From Azovibrio restrictus (GTDB taxonomy: Bacteria > Pseudomonadota > Gammaproteobacteria > Burkholderiales > Rhodocyclaceae), in NCBI GenBank assembly GCA_003252145.1, contig QKDJ01000202.1, forward strand, positions 1-5,236: a stretch of DNA of 5,236 nucleotides, read 5' to 3'. The position numbers and the translations under genes were made by a program. The notes beneath the pieces were generated by a model that saw only the letters and a program-made list of their open reading frames with translations, ran no database searches and had not been told where the DNA came from. Position 1 is the stretch's first letter. Each line of letters starts with the position of its first letter. Positions 1-5,236 of this stretch are shown here, piece by piece.

Positions 1-675
1 CGGGTTCTTTTTCAACACCCGGTCTGGAACTTCCTGAAGGCCGATATCGTGCAGCAGGGCGCCCAAACCGAGAATGCGGGCCTGTTCGGGCGTGAAGTTC
101 AGGCCCTTGGTCAGCATCATGGAGAGGACGGATACATTGAGGCCATGGATATAGGCTTCATCTCCACCACATTTGTTACCCATCACATGGAGGGTGACTT
201 CTGGATGCTCCAGAAAGGCATCCACCATCTGCTCCACCAGCCCCCCCATTTCCTTCAGGGTGCTTTCGGGCTTTTGCAGCAGGTTGCGGTTGAGGTTGCG
301 GAGAATGCCTGTGGCTTTGAGAAAGGCCTTGTCTACATGCTCTATCCGTTGCCGGTATTCCGCCAAGCGCCGCATGCGCTGTTGGATTTCCGGGGGCAGT
401 TCGGGCTCAGGGCCGGGTGGAGTCGTTTCGTTGGCCGGCGGAGGCAAAGCTTCTTCATCAGAGGGAGGAGGCTGATCGCTGCGGGCAGGATCAAACCGGA
501 AGCGTGATTCCCCCAGGGCCTTTAATTCGGCGATCTGTTTTTCAGAGGTGATTTTGAAGCGATTGAGGGTGAACGGGTGCTGGAACCAGGGCAGGTCAAT
601 GAAAACATACAGCCCGGTTCTTAATTGTTCCGTCGTGACGTAGTGATGGTTTTGCGATTTGTCGCTTTTGCTCAC
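1..675 (-). CDS. DUF3391 / HD-GYP domain protein, probable c-di-GMP phosphodiesterase (C-terminus beyond the window)
   Basis: The first 225 residues are visible; the gene runs off the left edge. Residues about 11-62 match the DUF3391 pattern found before HD-GYP domains (a GLYVFIDLPW stretch, then HPF and a short beta-type segment). Residues about 63-95 are a Pro/Glu-rich linker, and 96-135 look helical and charged. The HD-GYP domain then begins: YIHGLNVSVL places a metal-ligand-type histidine at 177, and GALLHDIG gives the HD pair at 209-210. The GYP motif would lie outside the window. HD-GYP proteins normally hydrolyse cyclic-di-GMP in the cytosol and affect motility and biofilm. The usual lysine of HDxGK is leucine here (213), so activity is not certain. 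The GTG start is chosen because GGGAGG lies five bases upstream and because the DUF3391 domain begins just after it. The gene is divergent from hisG, with no evident functional link. Confidence 0.88.
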   Translation of the reverse strand, partial: MSKSDKSQNHHYVTTEQLRTGLYVFIDLPWFQHPFTLNRFKITSEKQIAELKALGESRFRFDPARSDQPPPSDEEALPPPANETTPPGPEPELPPEIQQRMRRLAEYRQRIEHVDKAFLKATGILRNLNRNLLQKPESTLKEMGGLVEQMVDAFLEHPEVTLHVMGNKCGGDEAYIHGLNVSVLSMMLTKGLNFTPEQARILGLGALLHDIGLQEVPDRVLKKNP

Positions 676-680
676 GCCAG

Positions 681-689
681 CCTCCCTTT
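681..689 (-). promoter_or_regulatory. Ribosome binding site of the HD-GYP gene
   Basis: Read on the minus strand this is AAAGGGAGG, a strong Shine-Dalgarno sequence ending five bases before the GTG at 675-673. It decides the start, since no ATG lies near the beginning of the conserved domain. Confidence 0.75.
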
Positions 690-695
690 GGCGCA

Positions 696-701
696 ATTAT
701 C
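696..701 (-). promoter_or_regulatory. Possible -10 element for the HD-GYP gene
   Basis: The minus strand reads GATAAT here, within an AT-rich patch (about 695-720) that contrasts with the GC-rich surroundings. There is no convincing -35 at 16-18 bases upstream, and the implied start site would lie almost at the ribosome binding site. The real -10 could therefore be another AT-rich hexamer a little further upstream. Confidence 0.22.
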
Positions 702-777
702 CATAAATAAACTCATTTAGGGCGATTGCCTGAGCAGCGCAGCCTATGCGCCATTCTGCGGTAACCGGGCTTTGCGT

Positions 778-783
778 TAAAAT
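778..783 (+). promoter_or_regulatory. Possible -10 element for the hisG operon
   Basis: TAAAAT lies 28 bases before the hisG GTG, inside the divergent intergenic region 676-811. A weak -35-like TTCTGC lies at 754-759, giving an 18-base spacer. The leader from here to hisG is too short for a histidine-rich leader peptide or an attenuator, and none is visible. The placement also supports translation starting at 812 rather than at the upstream ATG at 746, which would lie before this promoter. Confidence 0.35.
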
Positions 784-811
784 CCGGCCTTTACCCCCTG
801 CGAAAGTCCCC

Positions 812-1456
812 GTGAACGGTATCACCATTGCCCTCTCCAAGGGCCGCATCTTCGACGAGACCCTGCCCCTGCTGGCGGCTGCGGGTATTGTGCCCAGCGA
901 AAATCCGGAAAGCTCCCGCAAGCTCATCATTGGCACCAATCAGGCCCATGTGAAGCTGGTCATTGTGCGGGCTTCCGATGTGCCGACCTATGTGCAATAT
1001 GGTGCCGCTGATCTGGGCGTGGCCGGCAAGGATGTGCTGATCGAGCATGGGGGGGCTGGCTTGTACCAGCCTCTCGACCTGAATATTGCCAAGTGCGCCA
1101 TGATGGTGGCCGTGCCCGAAGGCTTTGATTACGCCAGTGCCGTGCAGCAGGGGGCCCGCCTCAAGGTGGCCACCAAGTACATCAAGACTGCCCGGGAACA
1201 CTTTGCCGCCAAGGGGGTCCATGTGGACCTGATCAAGCTTTACGGTTCCATGGAGCTGGCACCTCTGGTGGGGCTGTCCGATGCCATCGTGGATCTGGTG
1301 TCCTCCGGTGCCACCTTGAAGGCCAATAAACTGGTGCCCGTGGAGCATATCCTCGATATCTCCAGCCGCCTTGTCGTCAATCAGGCGGCCCTGAAGCTCA
1401 AGCGCGAAACCCTGCAACCCATCATCGACGCCTTTGCCGGCGCAGTGGAGAAGTAA
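812..1456 (+). CDS. hisG: ATP phosphoribosyltransferase, short form (catalytic subunit HisG)
   Basis: HisG catalyses the first, committed step of histidine synthesis, joining ATP and PRPP to give phosphoribosyl-ATP in the cytosol. The 214-residue product begins with [11 protein letters not shown] (residues 4-14), carries [13 protein letters not shown] (64-76), and has the PRPP-binding signature around [12 protein letters not shown] (161-172). It ends without the C-terminal ACT-like regulatory domain of long HisG, so it is the short form, which in known systems works as a hetero-octamer with the HisZ regulatory subunit; hisZ is not in this window. The GTG at 812 is preferred because family members start just before ITIALSKGR. 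An in-frame ATG at 746 would add 22 residues without family resemblance. The ribosome binding site is weak (GAAAG at 802-806). hisD follows after three bases. Confidence 0.96.
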   Translation: MNGITIALSKGRIFDETLPLLAAAGIVPSENPESSRKLIIGTNQAHVKLVIVRASDVPTYVQYGAADLGVAGKDVLIEHGGAGLYQPLDLNIAKCAMMVAVPEGFDYASAVQQGARLKVATKYIKTAREHFAAKGVHVDLIKLYGSMELAPLVGLSDAIVDLVSSGATLKANKLVPVEHILDISSRLVVNQAALKLKRETLQPIIDAFAGAVEK

Positions 1457-1459
1457 ATC

Positions 1460-2761
1460 ATGGTGGCCATCAAGCGTCTGGATAGTCGTAGCCCGGATTT
1501 CAAGCAGCAACTGGACGCCCTGCTGGCCTTCGAGGGGGCTCAGGACGAGAACATCGAAAAGACCGTGGTCGGCATCCTGGCCGATGTGAAATCCCGGGGT
1601 GATGCCGCCGTGGTGGACTACACCAACCGTTTTGATCGCCTCAGCGTTACGCATATGGCTGCCCTGGAACTGCCCAGGGCCGAGCTGCAGGCCGCCCTGG
1701 ATGGTTTGGAGCCTGCGCGTCGCGCAGCCCTGGAAACGGCAGCTACCCGTGTTCGCGTTTTCCACGAAAAGCAGATTCAGGAAGGCTGGACCTTTACCGA
1801 GGCCGACGGCACCCTGCTGGGTCAGATGGTCACCCCTCTGGACCGGGTGGGGCTTTACGTACCCGGCGGCAAGGCCGCCTATCCCTCTTCCGTGCTGATG
1901 AACGCGATTCCCGCCAAGGTGGCCGGGGTCAAGGAATTGATCATGGTGGTGCCCACCCCGGGCGGCGAGAGGAACCAACTGGTGCTGGCAGCTGCCTGTC
2001 TGGCGGGTGTGGACCGGGTATTCACCATCGGTGGCGCTCAGGCTGTAGCCGCCCTGGCCTATGGCACCCAAACCGTGCCCCAGGTGGACAAGATCGTCGG
2101 GCCCGGCAATGCCTATGTGGCCTGTGCCAAGCGCCGGGTGTTCGGCATTGTCGGCATCGACATGGTGGCCGGTCCCTCGGAAATCCTGGTGCTGGCCGAC
2201 GGCAGCACCGATCCGGACTGGGTGGCCATGGACCTGTTCAGTCAGGCCGAGCACGACGAGCTGGCCCAAAGCATCCTGATCTGCCCGGATGCTGCCTATA
2301 TCGAAAAAGTGCAGGCCAGTATCGAGAAGCTCCTGCCCACCATGCCTCGCCAGGAGGTGATCCGCACTTCCCTGGAAAATCGTGGTGCCTTGATTCTGGT
2401 GCAGGACATGGCCGAAGCAGTGGCCCTCTCCAACCGGGTGGCTCCCGAGCACCTGGAGCTCTCCCTGGCCGAGCCCGATGCCTGGGTGGAGAAAATTCAC
2501 CATGCCGGTGCCATCTTCATTGGTCCCTACACCTCCGAGTCCCTAGGGGACTACTGTGCCGGCCCCAATCATGTGCTGCCTACCTCCGGCAGCGCCCGTT
2601 TCTCCTCGCCTCTGGGGGTCTATGACTTCCAGAAGCGCACTAGCCTGATCCGGGTCTCCAAGGCCGGGGCTCAGACCCTGGGCCAGGTGGCTGGTGCTCT
2701 GGCCGATGGAGAAGGGCTGCCGGCCCACGCCCAGTCCGCCCGTTATCGCCTGGAGTCCTAA
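1460..2761 (+). CDS. hisD: Histidinol dehydrogenase
   Basis: HisD performs the last two oxidations of histidine synthesis, L-histidinol to L-histidine with two NAD+, in the cytosol as a zinc-dependent homodimer. The product is 433 residues, the usual full length. By comparison with the E. coli enzyme, the zinc ligands are visible as Q262 and H265 (in [10 protein letters not shown]), D364 ([11 protein letters not shown]) and H423 ([11 protein letters not shown]). The catalytic pair is E330-H331 (VAPEHLELS). Other family blocks are [18 protein letters not shown] (131-148), [10 protein letters not shown] (211-220) and [11 protein letters not shown] (234-244). No key residue is missing. The ATG at 1460 has GGAG at 1447-1450 inside the end of hisG, consistent with coupled translation. 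In many relatives hisC follows; here a CHR-type transporter abuts the stop codon. Confidence 0.98.
   Translation: MVAIKRLDSRSPDFKQQLDALLAFEGAQDENIEKTVVGILADVKSRGDAAVVDYTNRFDRLSVTHMAALELPRAELQAALDGLEPARRAALETAATRVRVFHEKQIQEGWTFTEADGTLLGQMVTPLDRVGLYVPGGKAAYPSSVLMNAIPAKVAGVKELIMVVPTPGGERNQLVLAAACLAGVDRVFTIGGAQAVAALAYGTQTVPQVDKIVGPGNAYVACAKRRVFGIVGIDMVAGPSEILVLADGSTDPDWVAMDLFSQAEHDELAQSILICPDAAYIEKVQASIEKLLPTMPRQEVIRTSLENRGALILVQDMAEAVALSNRVAPEHLELSLAEPDAWVEKIHHAGAIFIGPYTSESLGDYCAGPNHVLPTSGSARFSSPLGVYDFQKRTSLIRVSKAGAQTLGQVAGALADGEGLPAHAQSARYRLES
2752..2755 (+). promoter_or_regulatory. Ribosome binding site for the CHR transporter, inside the hisD end
   Basis: GGAG overlaps the last codons of hisD and lies six bases before the TTG at 2762. 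It supports that TTG as the start over the next in-frame candidate, the TTG at 2819, and suggests translation coupled to hisD. Confidence 0.5.
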
Positions 2762-3397
2762 TTGCCGGATAGGCCTCACGAGGACGCAACGCCCCTGCCG
2801 CAAGATTCGGCCGGGGCGTTGTCCCATTCAGAGGGGGCTGCCGATCTCGCAAATCCCGATCTCAAGGCCCTTTTCCTGGGTTTTGCCTCGGTCGGTCTCT
2901 CGGGTTTTGGCGGGGTGCTGCCCTTCGCCCGGCGCATGCTGGTGGAGGAGCGCCGCTGGCTGGATGCGGAGGAGTTCAACGCCCTGTTGGGCCTGTGCCA
3001 GTTTCTGCCCGGTCCCAATGTGATCAATCTTTCCGTGGCCGTGGGGGCCCGTTACCGAGGAGTGTCCGGAGCGGTAGTTTCCGTCCTCGGCCTGCTGGGC
3101 GGGCCTTTGCTGATCGTGCTGGCCCTGGGCATGCTCTACGACCGTTATGGTGAGCTGCCCTGGGTGCAAGGCATGTTGCGTGGGGTGGCGGCGGCCGGTT
3201 GCGGCCTGCTGGTAGCCACGGCCTGGCGCATGGGTGTAGCGGTGAAGGGCAAGCGTGTTTTTCTGCCTTTCGCCCTGGCGGTGTTTGTGGCCGTTGCCTT
3301 GTTGCGCTGGCCCATGCCGGTGGTGATGGTGGGTTTGGTCGTCCTGGCGGCCCTGGTGGCCTACCGTTATCAAAAACTTTTTCCAAAAAATCAGTAG
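2762..3397 (+). CDS. Single-domain CHR (ChrA-type) chromate/anion transporter family protein
   Basis: This 211-residue inner-membrane protein has one CHR domain (Pfam Chromate_transp). Its hallmarks are FGG at 49-51 after the first hydrophobic stretch, ERRWLDAEEFNALL (63-76) and CQFLPGPNVINLSV (79-92), the usual Q..PGP block. Hydrophobic segments lie near 36-55, 101-125, 139-158, 167-182 and 184-201. Family members export chromate, but many short ones have no proven substrate. Short CHR proteins usually come as adjacent pairs that act together; no second copy is in the window, so it may act as a homodimer or with a partner elsewhere. The first in-frame ATG is at residue 60, inside the domain, so the start must be non-ATG; TTG at 2762, directly after the hisD TAA, fits best. 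The first 34 residues are polar and variable. Probably co-transcribed with hisGD; no link to histidine synthesis is evident. Confidence 0.87.
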   Translation: MPDRPHEDATPLPQDSAGALSHSEGAADLANPDLKALFLGFASVGLSGFGGVLPFARRMLVEERRWLDAEEFNALLGLCQFLPGPNVINLSVAVGARYRGVSGAVVSVLGLLGGPLLIVLALGMLYDRYGELPWVQGMLRGVAAAGCGLLVATAWRMGVAVKGKRVFLPFALAVFVAVALLRWPMPVVMVGLVVLAALVAYRYQKLFPKNQ

Positions 3398-3564
3398 TCT
3401 CTGATCGTCAGTTCCTTCCGCTCAATACTTACAATCTGTTACGCCGCAGTTGCGAACGGTTATCAGTTATACTTGTTCCAAAGCCAGCCGCTCCGGTGTC
3501 TTAGCCTCCCTCCGTGGGGCCTCGCCTCTCGCATGCCAGCCAAAATTGTTTTCATTTTTGAGCC
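3398..3564 (+). other. Intergenic region with probable promoter of the PepSY-DUF2271-DUF4198 group
   Basis: This 167-base gap is noticeably more AT-rich than its flanks. TATACT at 3468-3473 could be a -10 element but lacks a good -35 at the right distance. Two stretches, 3452-3470 (minus strand) and 3541-3559 (plus strand), each agree by hand alignment at 11 of 19 positions with the classical E. coli Fur box. That is too weak to call a site in AT-rich DNA but worth testing given the genes downstream. No rho-independent terminator is visible after the transporter gene, so some read-through is possible. Confidence 0.3.
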
Positions 3565-4233
3565 ATGGCGAAATCCTCTTCTTCCTCCTTCGTTGCCTCC
3601 TCGCCTGCATCCGGGATTGCTGACCGCTCGGCTTCCCTCAAGCTGCTGCTGAAAATTCACTGGATCAGCTCGGCCCTGTGCCTCTTGGGCATGTTGTTGT
3701 TCAGCGTGACGGGCATCACCCTTAATCACGCAGCGCAGATCGAGGCCTCCCCAAAAATCCAGCGCCAGACCCAGGCAATACCGACGGCTTTGCTGGCTGA
3801 ACTGCAGACCCGGTCAGTTGAACTGGATGGCAAGGAAGCCCCTTTGCCCGAATCCCTGCGCAATTGGGCATTTTCAGCGCTCAAGGCCCGGCTCGAAGGG
3901 GCGACGGGGGAGTGGTCCCGGGAGGAGGTTTATGTGGCCTTGCCCCGTCCGGGCGGTGATGCCTGGCTACGCCTGGGCTTGGAAGAGGGTGAGGCGGAAT
4001 ATGAGCTGACCGACCGGGGCTGGATTTCCTGGCTGAACGATCTGCACAAGGGGCGCCATACGGGTTCGGCCTGGTCCTGGTTCATCGACATTTTTGCCCT
4101 GGCCTGTCTGGTTTTTTCCCTGTCAGGCCTTTGGGTCCTGAAGATTCACGCCGCCCGGCGCCCCACAACCTGGCCCGTGCTGGGCCTGGGGGTGTTGATG
4201 CCTGTCCTGATTGCCTTGCTTTTCATTCATTGA
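3565..4233 (+). CDS. PepSY-associated transmembrane protein, three predicted helices
   Basis: The 222-residue product starts with a Ser-rich tail (2-22). A first membrane helix spans about 33-53 and a periplasmic region about 56-165. Two helices close together follow (about 170-192 and 203-221). The block LNDLHKGRHTGSAWSWFIDI (157-176) followed by FSLSGLWVLKIH (184-195) is typical of the PepSY-associated TM families (PepSY_TM_like). Related larger proteins are inner-membrane reductases for iron-siderophores or partners of periplasmic electron transfer. Histidines sit at the membrane edges (32, 55, 161, 165, 195), a layout that could bind heme, though this is inference. ATG 3565 is the only sensible start: an in-frame TGA lies three bases upstream and the next Met is inside helix 1. 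Its ribosome binding site is poor. The next gene follows 21 bases later. Confidence 0.83.
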   Translation: MAKSSSSSFVASSPASGIADRSASLKLLLKIHWISSALCLLGMLLFSVTGITLNHAAQIEASPKIQRQTQAIPTALLAELQTRSVELDGKEAPLPESLRNWAFSALKARLEGATGEWSREEVYVALPRPGGDAWLRLGLEEGEAEYELTDRGWISWLNDLHKGRHTGSAWSWFIDIFALACLVFSLSGLWVLKIHAARRPTTWPVLGLGVLMPVLIALLFIH

Positions 4234-4241
4234 ATTCTTTT

Positions 4242-4248
4242 GGAGAAA
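4242..4248 (+). promoter_or_regulatory. Ribosome binding site of the DUF2271 gene
   Basis: GGAGAAA lies six bases before the ATG at 4255. It favours that ATG over an in-frame TTG at 4240, which would overlap the site and put five residues in front of a clean signal peptide. Confidence 0.7.
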
Positions 4249-4254
4249 CGTCCC

Positions 4255-4773
4255 ATGAAGTGTCGTTCCGGTCTTGCCCTTGCTCTTGCCTTGGCGGCCT
4301 TACCTGCTGCGGCTGCCGAGTTGTCTGTCCGTCTCGAGTTGCCCCAATTGCAGGTGGCTGAATATCACCGTCCCTATATCGCCATGTGGCTGGAGCGCAC
4401 CGATCAGCAGGCCCCCATCAGTCACCTGGCCGTTTGGTACGACCAGAAAAAGAAGGACAACGGGGGCACCAAATGGTTGAAAGATATGCGCCAGTGGTGG
4501 CGCAAAGGTGGGCGTGATCTGCAGACGCCTGTGGATGCGGTGACATCCGCAACCCGTGCTCCAGGCGTACACACCTTGAGTTTTGCTTCCGGCAAGGCGC
4601 CTCTTGGCGATCTGCCTGCCGGTGAATACGAATTGCTAGTTGAGGCTTCCCGTGAAGCGGGTGGCCGTGAAGTGGTGCGCATCCCCCTGAGTTGGCCGCC
4701 CAAGTCGGCCCAGAGTGCTTCTGCCAAGGGGCAGGAAGAACTGGGTACGGTCACTGTCCAATTGAAGCCTTGA
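4255..4773 (+). CDS. Secreted DUF2271 domain protein
   Basis: The product is 172 residues. Residues 1-21 form a Sec-type signal peptide (MKCRSG, an Ala/Leu core, then AAA before ELSV), so the mature protein is expected in the periplasm. The rest matches the DUF2271 pattern: YHRPYIAMWLER (37-48), a Trp/Lys-rich stretch with WYDQKKKDNGGTKWLKDMRQ at about 61-80 continuing to WWRKGGRDL, then PVDAVTSATRAPGVHTLSF and LPAGEYELLVEASREAGGRE near the end. The family has no established biochemical function known to me. It looks like an immunoglobulin-type or beta-sandwich periplasmic domain, judging from alternating beta-like segments. Position between a PepSY-associated membrane protein and a DUF4198 protein suggests all three act together at the periplasmic face of the inner membrane. 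Full length, no damage seen. Confidence 0.86.
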   Translation: MKCRSGLALALALAALPAAAAELSVRLELPQLQVAEYHRPYIAMWLERTDQQAPISHLAVWYDQKKKDNGGTKWLKDMRQWWRKGGRDLQTPVDAVTSATRAPGVHTLSFASGKAPLGDLPAGEYELLVEASREAGGREVVRIPLSWPPKSAQSASAKGQEELGTVTVQLKP

Positions 4774-4777
4774 TTCC

Positions 4778-4783
4778 AGGAGA
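4778..4783 (+). promoter_or_regulatory. Ribosome binding site of the DUF4198 gene
   Basis: AGGAGA, six bases before the ATG at 4790, lies in the 16-base gap after the DUF2271 stop codon. It is a stronger site than that of the first gene in this group. Confidence 0.7.
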
Positions 4784-4789
4784 AAACCC

Positions 4790-5236
4790 ATGAAGCGATT
4801 CCAACTGAGTCTGGCCGCCCTGGCCCTGGCCGCCTGTCTGCCCTTGTCTGCCCACGCCCATCGGGGCTGGATGGCACCCAATGTGACCGAAGTGGAGGGC
4901 AAGGAGCCCTGGGTCACCATCCGAGGTGCCATTTCCGAAGACCTGTTTGTGGCGGATCACCGTCCTTTGTCCCTGGATAAATTGGTCATTACCGCACCCG
5001 ACGGGACGCTCATCAAGCCGGAGAGCCTTTATTCCGGCCAGCAGCAATCCACGGCAGACGTGAAGCTGAGCCAATCCGGCACCTACAAGATGGCCCTGGT
5101 GAGTGAGTCGGCCATGGCCAGCTACAAGTTGAAGGGCGAGACCAAGCGCTGGCGCGGGGCTACTGAAGCCTTGGACAAGGAAGTTCCGGCCGCTGCAGAG
5201 GATTTGCAGGTAACCACCACCTTCAGTCGCATGGAG
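4790..5236 (+). CDS. Secreted DUF4198 domain protein (C-terminus beyond the window)
   Basis: The first 149 residues are present and the frame is still open at the right edge. Residues 1-23 form a Sec signal peptide (MKRFQLSLAALALAACLPLS then AHA), with cleavage predicted before HRGW, so the mature periplasmic protein would begin with histidine 24. The following segments EPWVTIRGAISEDLFVADHR (39-58), PLSLDKLVITAPDG and the SQSGTYKMALVSES region are characteristic of DUF4198 (COG5266). That group is described as related to periplasmic components of nickel/cobalt uptake. An N-terminal histidine plus nearby His57 could coordinate a metal, which is inference. Cys16 lies in the signal core and is not a convincing lipobox, since a cleavage site with A-x-A follows. 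It is the third gene of the group with the PepSY-associated and DUF2271 proteins; further members may lie downstream. Confidence 0.87.
   Translation, partial: MKRFQLSLAALALAACLPLSAHAHRGWMAPNVTEVEGKEPWVTIRGAISEDLFVADHRPLSLDKLVITAPDGTLIKPESLYSGQQQSTADVKLSQSGTYKMALVSESAMASYKLKGETKRWRGATEALDKEVPAAAEDLQVTTTFSRME

Noticed and set aside
49..507. A plus-strand open frame of 152 codons opposite the HD-GYP gene
   Set aside because: The minus-strand frame shows DUF3391 and HD-GYP motifs and a strong ribosome binding site; the plus-strand translation has no recognisable feature.
746..811. N-terminal extension of HisG from the ATG at 746
   Set aside because: The 22 extra residues do not resemble HisG, the ATG lies before the likely promoter, and HisG proteins begin right at the GTG at 812.
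783..811. A histidine leader peptide or attenuator before hisG
   Set aside because: The leader is under 30 bases, with no run of His codons and no alternative hairpins.
791..2503. A 570-codon open frame on the minus strand opposite hisG and hisD
   Set aside because: It is antisense to two clearly recognised genes, its translation is Gly/His/Gln-rich with no domain, and long antisense frames are common in GC-rich coding DNA.
2828..3386. Minus-strand open frames opposite the CHR transporter
   Set aside because: Low-complexity His/Gln- or Pro/Arg-rich translations, typical shadows of a hydrophobic gene with GC-rich third positions.
3401..3411. Small inverted repeat CTGA/TCAG after the transporter as a terminator
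   Set aside because: The stem is only four base pairs with a three-base loop and no following T tract.
3199..3504. A plus-strand frame of 101 codons overlapping the transporter's 3' end and entering the gap
   Set aside because: It lacks a ribosome binding site and any family resemblance, and most of it lies out of frame within the transporter gene.

Overview
The window reads as a chromosomal segment of a GC-rich Gram-negative proteobacterium. A betaproteobacterium, perhaps Rhodocyclales-like, fits best: HisG is the short form, hisG and hisD are adjacent with a 3-base gap, and the HD-GYP protein has a DUF3391-type N-terminus. This placement rests on recalled family and gene-order patterns, not on a search. 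There are six protein-coding genes, two of them cut by the window edges. I see no RNA gene, insertion sequence, CRISPR array or large repeat.

Layout: (1) 1-675, minus strand: the N-terminal 225 residues of a DUF3391/HD-GYP protein, a likely cyclic-di-GMP phosphodiesterase. (2) 676-811: a divergent intergenic region with candidate promoters in both directions. (3) 812-2761, plus strand: hisG and hisD, the first and last catalytic steps of histidine biosynthesis. (4) 2762-3397: a single-domain ChrA-type (CHR) transporter whose TTG start directly abuts the hisD stop codon, so it sits where hisC is often found in related operons. (5) 3398-3564: a 167-base gap that probably holds the promoter of the next group. 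(6) 3565 to the right edge: three closely spaced genes, a PepSY-associated three-helix membrane protein, a secreted DUF2271 protein and a secreted DUF4198 protein (cut by the edge).

How they work together: hisG, hisD and the transporter look like one transcription unit, joined by short or zero spacing and by Shine-Dalgarno sequences inside the preceding gene. The last three genes form a second unit directed to the membrane and periplasm. The inner-membrane protein resembles helices of PepSY-type reductases, and the two exported proteins belong to uncharacterised families. DUF4198 is related to nickel-uptake proteins, so a role in handling metals or metal chelates in the periplasm is a reasonable but unproven inference. 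This trio is the most interesting part of the window.
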